Positions 15,081 through 20,344 of a stretch of DNA of 20,344 nt are shown here, in pieces. The notes under the pieces were generated by a model, which was not told the DNA's origin, made no database searches, and worked only from the letters and a program-made list of their open reading frames with translations. Origin of the DNA: JBGSYN01 sp041750975 (GTDB taxonomy: Bacteria; Pseudomonadota; Alphaproteobacteria; Geminicoccales; Geminicoccaceae); NCBI GenBank assembly GCA_041750975.1, contig JBGSYN010000079.1:1-20344 (forward strand), written 5' to 3'. Made by a program: the position numbers and the translations under genes. Numbering within the stretch: position 1 is the stretch's first letter; every line of letters starts with the position of its first letter.

Positions 15081-15425
15081 ATGGCGGACACGACAATCAA
15101 GAAAGTAAGTTCGAAGCAGTCACCCACGGGTGCAATGGGCCAGAAATATCTGGTCGCCGGCAAGCACATCTCGATGCGGCTATGGGAGGGTGAAAAGAGC
15201 GATACCGAGAAGGCACCCGTCCGCCGCGATTACGAAACCGTAGGCTATGTGGTCGACGGCAAAGCCGAGCTCATCCTGGAAGGTCAGTCGATCACGCTCG
15301 AGCCAAGCGATGCCTGGTTGGTCCCGGCGCAGGCCGAACATCATTACAATATTCTCGAGGACTTCACAGCCGTCGAGGCGACGTCGCCGCCCGCCGAAGT
15401 GCATGGCCGCGACGATCCGGCATAA
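15081..15425 (+). CDS. Small single-domain cupin protein
   Basis: A 114-residue protein with one cupin barrel covering roughly residues 35-100. The second cupin motif is recognisable as PAQAEHHYNIL, with a metal-type His. The first motif (around YETVGYVVDGKAEL) keeps the Glu and the glycine turn but has no HxH, so metal binding is at best incomplete. No signal peptide is seen. AAAGGA lies upstream of the ATG at a good distance. The gene follows DUF2934 by 72 bases and precedes the LigD phosphoesterase by 44, without an obvious terminator, so co-transcription is likely. Such cupins may bind small ligands or be enzymes; no substrate can be named. Confidence 0.85.
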   Translation: MADTTIKKVSSKQSPTGAMGQKYLVAGKHISMRLWEGEKSDTEKAPVRRDYETVGYVVDGKAELILEGQSITLEPSDAWLVPAQAEHHYNILEDFTAVEATSPPAEVHGRDDPA

Positions 15426-15469
15426 ACCCTAAATTTGCACCTGGACCGGATGGAGCGGTTGGCGTTCCC

Positions 15470-16054
15470 ATGACTACCGAGAGCTACGAGAAAAAGCGCG
15501 ATCCGGCGCGGACTCCGGAGCCTCATGGTGGCAACCGGCCAAGGTCGAAGCAGCCGATCTTTGTCATCCAGAAACATGACGCCTCGACCCTGCATTATGA
15601 TTTTCGCCTCGAGTTCGACGGCGTGCTGAAATCCTGGGCCGTGCCCAAGGGCCTGTCGACCGATCCGCGCGACAAGCGCCTGGCGCTGCCGACCGAAGAT
15701 CATCCTCTCGATTATGCCGATTTCGAGGGCGTGATTCCCGAGGACGACTATGGCGCCGGCACGGTCCTGGTCTGGGACAGCGGTCCCCATGACAATCTCA
15801 GCAAAGACGGCGACAACATCAAGGAGCCGGGAAAGGCGATCGAGGACGGCCACCTGGTGATCGAGCTGCACGGCAGCAAGCTCAAGGGCGCCTATGCCCT
15901 ACAGCGCACCGGCCGTGGCGACGACGCACGCTGGCTGCTCGTCAAGATGGATGACGCCCACACCGACGCCCGCCGCAATCCGGTATCGACGGAGCCACGT
16001 TCGGTGATCTCGGATCGAAGCCTCGAGGATATAGCTGCGGACGAAGCGTCGTGA
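15470..16054 (+). CDS. Stand-alone LigD 3'-phosphoesterase (PE) domain protein
   Basis: The 194 residues are a single LigD phosphoesterase domain, which trims 3'-phosphate and 3'-ribonucleotide ends before end joining. In Pseudomonas LigD the Mn-site residues are H42, H48, D50, R52 and H84. Here H36, H42, D44, R46 (QKHDASTLHYDFRLEFDG) and H78 (EDHPLDYADFEG) keep the same spacing with a shift of 6, so the active site is complete. The DDYGAGTVLVWD and RWLLVKMDD strands are also typical. In many bacteria this domain is joined to a ligase and a polymerase; here it is its own gene. Its stop overlaps the GTG start of the polymerase gene by 4 bases (GTGA), which couples their translation. Confidence 0.93.
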   Translation: MTTESYEKKRDPARTPEPHGGNRPRSKQPIFVIQKHDASTLHYDFRLEFDGVLKSWAVPKGLSTDPRDKRLALPTEDHPLDYADFEGVIPEDDYGAGTVLVWDSGPHDNLSKDGDNIKEPGKAIEDGHLVIELHGSKLKGAYALQRTGRGDDARWLLVKMDDAHTDARRNPVSTEPRSVISDRSLEDIAADEAS

Positions 16055-16959
16055 GCACGAAATCGCTCACCATCGATGGCAACGAGATTGAGATTACCCA
16101 TGCGGACAAGGTGATGTTTCCGGATGCCGGCATCACCAAAAGTGATCTCGTCGATTATTATGTCCGGATCGCCGAACGGATGCTGCCGCATCTGCGGGAA
16201 AGGCCGCTGACGATGCAGCGGTTTCCTGACGGCATCGGCGAAGACGGCTTCTTTCAAAAACAGATCGGCGATTATTTTCCCGACTGGATCGACCGGGTCG
16301 AACTCGACAAGGAGGACGGCAAGGTCACTCATGTCGTCGCGAACGATGCTGCGAGTCTGGCCTACCTTGCGCAGCAAGGCTGCATTGCGCTCCATATCGG
16401 CCTCGCCGATCGGGAGCACATCGACCGGCCCGATCGCCTCGTGTTCGATCTCGATCCCGCGGACGACGATTTTGCCGAGGTCATCGCCGCTGCGAAACAG
16501 GTACGGCAATTACGGTCCCGGCTCGAACTCGAATGTTTCGTCCAAACCACCGGCTCAAGGGGGCTGCACGTCGTCGTTCCGTTGGACTGCGAATCGGATT
16601 TCGATGAGGTCAGAGCATTCGCCCGCAGCCTGGCCGAGAGGCTTGCCACGGAACATTCGGACAGACTGACGGTGGAGCAGCGCAAGAACCAACGGCGCGG
16701 GCGAATTTTCATCGATTATCTCCGCAACGCTTACGGTCAAACGGTGGTCGCATCCTATTCGATCAGAGCGAAACCGGGAGCGCCGATCGCGACACCCATC
16801 GCCTGGTCGGAACTCACCCCGGACCTCCGATCCGACCGTTACACCATCGACAACATCTTCAGGCGTCTTGGCCGGACCGACGATCCGTGGCGAAAATTCC
16901 GCCAGTCACAAGGTAACATCGAGCAGGCCGTGGCGAGGTTGGAGACCTTGCACGACTGA
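16051..16959 (+). CDS. ligD: LigD-type primase-polymerase (AEP superfamily), stand-alone polymerase domain
   Basis: The 302 residues match the polymerase domain of LigD, which fills gaps and adds templated or untemplated nucleotides (often ribonucleotides) at double-strand breaks. The catalytic Asp pair is D133 and D135 in LVFDLDPAD, and the third acid is D222 in IFIDYLRN. The nucleotide-binding TTGSRGLHVVVPL segment is intact (about 166-178). The start is a GTG overlapping the phosphoesterase stop, with no separate ribosome site needed. No ATP-dependent ligase domain follows and no Ku gene is in the window, so if the pair serves non-homologous end joining the ligase and Ku lie elsewhere. Domain identity is secure; the symbol is given only because the domain is that of LigD. 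Confidence 0.92.
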   Translation: MSTKSLTIDGNEIEITHADKVMFPDAGITKSDLVDYYVRIAERMLPHLRERPLTMQRFPDGIGEDGFFQKQIGDYFPDWIDRVELDKEDGKVTHVVANDAASLAYLAQQGCIALHIGLADREHIDRPDRLVFDLDPADDDFAEVIAAAKQVRQLRSRLELECFVQTTGSRGLHVVVPLDCESDFDEVRAFARSLAERLATEHSDRLTVEQRKNQRRGRIFIDYLRNAYGQTVVASYSIRAKPGAPIATPIAWSELTPDLRSDRYTIDNIFRRLGRTDDPWRKFRQSQGNIEQAVARLETLHD

Positions 16960-16986
16960 TCATCCGGGCTTGCCGAGGCAACGACT

Positions 16987-17015
16987 TTGACAGCACCGAC
17001 GGGACCGGCAATAAG
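16987..17015 (+). promoter_or_regulatory. Sigma70-type promoter of the BMP transporter operon
   Basis: A perfect -35 TTGACA (16987-16992) is followed after 17 bases by AATAAG (17010-17015), which matches four of six -10 consensus bases. RNA would start near 17022, leaving a leader of about 38 bases to the ATG at 17060. It lies in the 100-base gap after the LigD polymerase gene, where no clear terminator hairpin is seen. Confidence 0.6.
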
Positions 17016-17049
17016 TCGAGAGCGCTCAGCATTTCATAAGAACAATGAT

Positions 17050-17055
17050 GGAGGG
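17050..17055 (+). promoter_or_regulatory. Ribosome binding site deciding the BMP protein start
   Basis: GGAGGG stands 4 bases before the ATG at 17060. In-frame ATG codons at 17045 and 17048 have no comparable site and would add five or four residues before the lysine of the signal peptide, so the 17060 start is preferred. Confidence 0.7.
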
Positions 17056-17059
17056 TGTG

Positions 17060-18136
17060 ATGCACAAGGTCTTGGCGACACTCGTCTTGCCGGCCCTGGG
17101 GCTATGTCTCGTGGCAGGGAACGCCGATGCCCAGAGCGACGGCAGACCCAGTGCCGCATTCATCTATGTCGGGCCGGTCGGCGACGCCGGGTGGACCTTC
17201 CGTCACGATCAGGGCCGCATGTGCCTCGATCAGGACCGCATCGAAACGAGCTTCGTCGAGTCCGTCCCGGAAACCCCTGATGTCGCCACGATCGAGCGCG
17301 ACTTCATCGATCAGGGCTTCGACATGATCTTCGCGACGGCCTTCGGCTACCAGCCTTTCACCCAGGAGGTCGCGCAGGAAAACCCGGATCACTATTTCTT
17401 CGGCATCACGCCAACCATCGCGCCCGCGGACAACATCCTCAACTATTACGGCAAGCTTTGGGACGGACGCTATCTGACCGGGCTCGTCGCCGGCGCCATG
17501 ACGGAATCGAACGTCATCGGCTTCGTCGCGGCACAACCGATCCCGACCGTGATCGCTGGACTGAACGCCTTCACCTTAGGCGTGCGGGAAGTCAATCCCG
17601 AGGCCGAGGTCAGGGTGGTCTGGACGCTTTCCTGGTATGACCCGCCGGCGGAAAAGCAGGCTGCCGTGGCGCTGGTCGAAGCCGGCGCCGATGTCGTCGC
17701 CCAGCACCAGGACACGCCCTCCGCAGTGCAGGGTGCCGCCGACAACGGCGCCTGGGCAATCGGTTCCGAATCCGACATGTCGGCATTTGCGCCCGAGAAG
17801 TTCCTCACCGGCACCGTCTGGAACTGGTGCCCGTTCTATCAATCGGCCGTTGCCATGGTCGAGGACGGCACGTTCGAGCCGGGCGAGTTCTACGGCGGAC
17901 TCGACGACGGCACGGTGTCCCTCGCACCGATCAATCTAGACGTGCCTGAGGAGATTCGTGCCCTGGTCGAGGCGCGGCGTCAGGGCATCATCGACGGCAG
18001 CTTCGACTACTGGCACGGCCCCATCCTTGACAACCAGGGCAACGAGGTCGTGGCCGAAGGCGGGACCGTCGACATTGATGCCGCGAACTCCATGGACTGG
18101 CTCATCGATGGCGTGGTGGGCCAACTGCCGAACTGA
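17060..18136 (+). CDS. BMP/PnrA-family ABC transporter substrate-binding protein (nucleoside-type)
   Basis: Periplasmic receptor of 358 residues from the ATG behind GGAGGG. The signal peptide MHKVLATLVLPALGLCLVAG ends with cleavage probably at NADA-QSDG; a Cys at residue 16 is inside the hydrophobic core and not in a convincing lipobox. The mature part has the Basic Membrane Protein family pattern: FIYVGPVGDAGWTFRHDQG at the N-terminal strand, ATAFGYQPFTQEVA, YYGKLWDGRYLTGLVAGAM, WYDPPAEKQAA, GADVVAQHQDTPSAVQGA and TGTVWNWCPFYQSAV. Members bind purine or other nucleosides or nucleobases between aromatic residues. The double ATPase and YufP-like permease that follow are the usual partners. The stop overlaps the ATPase start by one base. 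Exact ligand is unknown. Confidence 0.93.
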   Translation: MHKVLATLVLPALGLCLVAGNADAQSDGRPSAAFIYVGPVGDAGWTFRHDQGRMCLDQDRIETSFVESVPETPDVATIERDFIDQGFDMIFATAFGYQPFTQEVAQENPDHYFFGITPTIAPADNILNYYGKLWDGRYLTGLVAGAMTESNVIGFVAAQPIPTVIAGLNAFTLGVREVNPEAEVRVVWTLSWYDPPAEKQAAVALVEAGADVVAQHQDTPSAVQGAADNGAWAIGSESDMSAFAPEKFLTGTVWNWCPFYQSAVAMVEDGTFEPGEFYGGLDDGTVSLAPINLDVPEEIRALVEARRQGIIDGSFDYWHGPILDNQGNEVVAEGGTVDIDAANSMDWLIDGVVGQLPN

Positions 18137-19635
18137 TGGCACCGACGCCCCGGACCGCGGGATGCGAGGCCGGAACACCCCTGGCTGCCCTCAGGGGGAT
18201 CGGCAAATCCTTTGGCGGGCTCAAGGCGAATGACGATGTCAGCCTCGAGATAGCCAGGGGCTCGATCCTCGGGCTTCTGGGCGAGAACGGCGCCGGCAAG
18301 ACGACTGCGATGAACGCGCTTGCCGGCCTCTATCTGCCGGACCGGGGCGAGATCCTGGTCGATGGAAAGCCCTTGCCGCCGGGCTCGCCGCGCGCCGCCG
18401 TGGCCGCCGGCATCGGCATGATTCATCAGCAATTCAAGCTGGTGGACCGGCTGACCGGCTATGAGAACTGTCTTCTGGCGCGCGATGTAGGACCCAAGCG
18501 GTTCAAGGCGGCCGAGCTCGACCGGCTCTGCCGCGAGCTGGGCTTCGGGATCGATCTTAGCGCGCTTGTCTGGCAGATGACGCTGGCGCAGCGCCAGCAA
18601 TTGGAGATCCTCCGCACCTTGGCGGTCGGTGCGCGCATCCTCGTTCTGGATGAGCCGACCTCGGTGCTCTCACCGCTCGAGACCCGGCAACTCTTCGCCA
18701 TCATCCAGGAACTCGCCGCAAGCGGCCGGGCCGCGGTCCTGATCAGCCACAAACTCCAGGAAGTCATGGGCGTCGCCACCGATATCGTCGTCATGCGCCA
18801 AGGGCGCGTGGTTCATGCAGGCGGTGCTCTGGAAAAGTCCGCCGATGAGCTCGCCCGTTTGATCGTGGGCGATCGCCGGATCCATGCAGGGCGGCGCGCC
18901 ACCGGGCCGAAATCCTCGGCACCGACGCTCGACATCGAGAATCTCACCGTGCAGAGCGAGGCCGGCGCTGCGGCGGTCCGGGATGTCAGCTTTACGGTCG
19001 CTCCAGGCGAGCTCGTGGCCATCCTCGGCGTTACCGGCAATGGCCAGAGCGAGCTGATGGAGACGATCGGCGGTCTCAGAAAGCCGCAAAGCGGCCGCAT
19101 CCGGGCGCCGCGGCGCACCACGGGCGGGACGGCGTTCATCCCATCGCGCCACCTTGGCGTCGCCCTGGCGCCGGGACTCCCGTTCGACGATAACGCCATG
19201 CTCGGCCTGCAACAAAGGCCGCCTTTCGGGCGTTGGCTCAAGCCATCGGCCGTTGCGGCGAACGCCGGGCAGGTGAAGAGCGCTTTCGGCGTCGCCGGGA
19301 GTGCCCGAGGACCGGTTCGAAAACTCTCGGGCGGCAATCTGCAGCGGCTGGTGCTCGGCCGCGAACTCCTGCACGAGCCGAGCCTGATCGTCGCCGACTA
19401 TCCGACGCGCGGCCTCGATGTCGCAGCGGCCGCGCAAATCCGGGAAGCGCTGGTGGCGCGGGCGGAGGCCGGGGCCGCCGTCCTGCTCTCGAGCGAGGAG
19501 CTTGACGAGACGCTGACGATCGCCTCACGGGTAATGGTCATGAGTGGCGGGCGCATCGCCGGCGATTTTCCCGCTCATTCGATCGACATGGATCTGCTGG
19601 CAGGCCTGATGACCGCATCGCAGCCCCGCGCATGA
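18136..19635 (+). CDS. ABC transporter ATP-binding protein with two ATPase domains (BMP/nucleoside-type, YufO-like)
   Basis: A 499-residue fusion of two nucleotide-binding domains, as usual for RbsA/YufO-type importers. The first has Walker A GENGAGKTT and Walker B ILVLDEPTSVL, with an atypical signature region (QMTLAQRQQLEI instead of LSVGxxQR). The second has a degenerate Walker A GVTGNGQSE, a good LSGGNLQR signature and Walker B LIVADYPTRGLD. One canonical and one degenerate site is the normal pattern in this family. The ATG uses the last base of the binding-protein stop (TGATG), and the end overlaps the permease ATG (ATGA), so the three genes are translationally linked. It powers import by the BMP receptor and two permeases; only the first permease is visible. 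Confidence 0.94.
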   Translation: MAPTPRTAGCEAGTPLAALRGIGKSFGGLKANDDVSLEIARGSILGLLGENGAGKTTAMNALAGLYLPDRGEILVDGKPLPPGSPRAAVAAGIGMIHQQFKLVDRLTGYENCLLARDVGPKRFKAAELDRLCRELGFGIDLSALVWQMTLAQRQQLEILRTLAVGARILVLDEPTSVLSPLETRQLFAIIQELAASGRAAVLISHKLQEVMGVATDIVVMRQGRVVHAGGALEKSADELARLIVGDRRIHAGRRATGPKSSAPTLDIENLTVQSEAGAAAVRDVSFTVAPGELVAILGVTGNGQSELMETIGGLRKPQSGRIRAPRRTTGGTAFIPSRHLGVALAPGLPFDDNAMLGLQQRPPFGRWLKPSAVAANAGQVKSAFGVAGSARGPVRKLSGGNLQRLVLGRELLHEPSLIVADYPTRGLDVAAAAQIREALVARAEAGAAVLLSSEELDETLTIASRVMVMSGGRIAGDFPAHSIDMDLLAGLMTASQPRA

Positions 19636-20344
19636 AGCGCCTGGTGCTGCTCCGCCTGGAGCCTCGTATCGACGATCCGGGAAGGCTCGAGTGGCTGCTG
19701 CGCGTGGTTGCGGGGCTCGCCCTCGTCATCATCGCCTCGACCCTGATGCTGATCCTGGCCGGGCATGATCCGACGATTGCCTATGCGGCCCTCTATCGGG
19801 GTGCTTTCGGTTCCGCGCGGGCCCTGGCCGCTACCGTCAACAAGGCGGTGCCGATCGGTCTCTGCGCCGTCGGCATCGCCATCGCCTATCGGGCTCGCTT
19901 GTGGAATATCGGCGCCGAAGGCCAGCTCTATATGGGCGCCTTCGCCGCCGGGGGCGTCGGTCTGTTTCTGCCGGAAACCACGCCCGCCATCGTCGCCCTG
20001 CCCCTCCTGATCCTCGCCGGTATCGCGGCCGGCGGCATCTGGGCGGCACTCGCCGCCCTGCCCCGGGCGTTGCTCGGCGTCAACGAAATCCTCTCGACGT
20101 TGATGCTGACCTACGTCGCCATTGAATGGGTCGGCTATCTGGTGACGGGACCCTGGGCCGATCCCCGCACCTTCTCCTTTCCCTATTCGGCACCGATCAT
20201 CGCACCGGCCCGCATCGGCGATCTGGTCGGCCAGGTGCATGGCGGCATCCTGCTCCTGTTGCTGGCGGCCGCCGCACTCGCCCTGATCGACCGCCGCCTG
20301 CGCTGGGGCTATGCGCTGCGCGTCTTCGGCGACGCGCCGCTGGC
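19632..20344 (+). CDS. BMP/nucleoside-type ABC transporter permease (YufP-like), cut by the window end
   Basis: The ATG at 19632 overlaps the ATPase stop, and the frame stays open to the last base, giving 237 residues of a protein normally around 350. The N-terminus is charged, followed by a membrane segment near residues 22-43. Diagnostic motifs of the LivH/YufP branch are present: YRARLWNIGAEGQLYMGAF (about 86-104) and GVNEILSTLMLTYVA (about 147-161), the latter part of the ATPase-coupling region. Further hydrophobic segments lie at about 72-86, 98-113, 118-140 and 203-219. A second permease gene would be expected beyond the window. Family and role are secure; ligand is inferred only from the BMP receptor. 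Confidence 0.93.
   Translation, partial: MKRLVLLRLEPRIDDPGRLEWLLRVVAGLALVIIASTLMLILAGHDPTIAYAALYRGAFGSARALAATVNKAVPIGLCAVGIAIAYRARLWNIGAEGQLYMGAFAAGGVGLFLPETTPAIVALPLLILAGIAAGGIWAALAALPRALLGVNEILSTLMLTYVAIEWVGYLVTGPWADPRTFSFPYSAPIIAPARIGDLVGQVHGGILLLLLAAAALALIDRRLRWGYALRVFGDAPL

Noticed and set aside
16960..16986. Search for a terminator after the LigD polymerase gene
   Set aside because: No stable hairpin followed by a T run is visible; none was annotated.
18136..19635. Degenerate Walker A in the second ATPase half as evidence of inactivation
   Set aside because: Asymmetric sites with one degenerate half are usual in double-ATPase proteins of this transporter family.

Overview
The window is GC-rich and almost entirely coding. 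It looks like an alphaproteobacterial chromosome, probably from a Rhizobiales/Hyphomicrobiales- or Rhodospirillales-type soil or host-associated heterotroph. The grounds are a canonical EcfG-type (alphaproteobacterial general stress) promoter, dense catabolic operons with high-affinity ABC transporters, and split LigD genes. The taxonomic call is an inference; no rRNA or tRNA gene is present to fix it. No insertion sequence, CRISPR array, phage gene or tRNA was seen, and no gap without a gene exceeds 190 bases.

Region 1 (2-5834, + strand) is a reductive pyrimidine-degradation operon. It holds a 5'-truncated M20-family carbamoyl-amino-acid hydrolase (probable beta-ureidopropionase), dihydropyrimidinase (hydA), and the two subunits of NAD(P)-dependent dihydropyrimidine dehydrogenase (preT, preA). 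An SGNH/GDSL esterase follows. Together these take uracil or thymine to dihydropyrimidine, N-carbamoyl-beta-amino acid and finally beta-amino acid + NH3 + CO2.

Region 2 (5795-13582, - strand, transcribed right to left) is a seven-gene operon whose genes are tightly packed or overlap. In order of transcription it encodes a DapA-family lyase, an enolase-superfamily dehydratase-like enzyme, a family-1 solute-binding protein, two MalF/MalG-type permeases, a TauD-family Fe(II)/2-oxoglutarate dioxygenase, and an unusual single-chain fusion of an IclR regulator to an SMP-30/gluconolactonase domain. The enzymes resemble a non-phosphorylative sugar-acid route (lactone to aldonate to 2-keto-3-deoxy acid to a further product), with uptake by an ABC importer whose ATPase is not in the window. 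A candidate sigma70 promoter lies upstream of dapA. A perfect 8-bp inverted repeat overlaps its -10 and leader, which fits autoregulation by the IclR domain.

Region 3 (13672-14565, - strand) encodes a class III nucleotide cyclase with a C-terminal FHA domain. Region 4 (14696-16959, + strand) starts with an EcfG-type promoter followed by a DUF2934 protein, a small cupin, and separate LigD phosphoesterase and LigD polymerase genes that overlap by 4 bp. It looks like a stress-inducible DNA end-processing module without ligase or Ku in view.

Region 5 (16987-20344, + strand) is a BMP/PnrA-type nucleoside ABC transporter (lipoprotein-like or periplasmic binding protein, double ATPase, first permease cut by the window edge) with its own good sigma70 promoter. 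Nucleobase or nucleoside metabolism therefore brackets the sugar-acid and stress modules.
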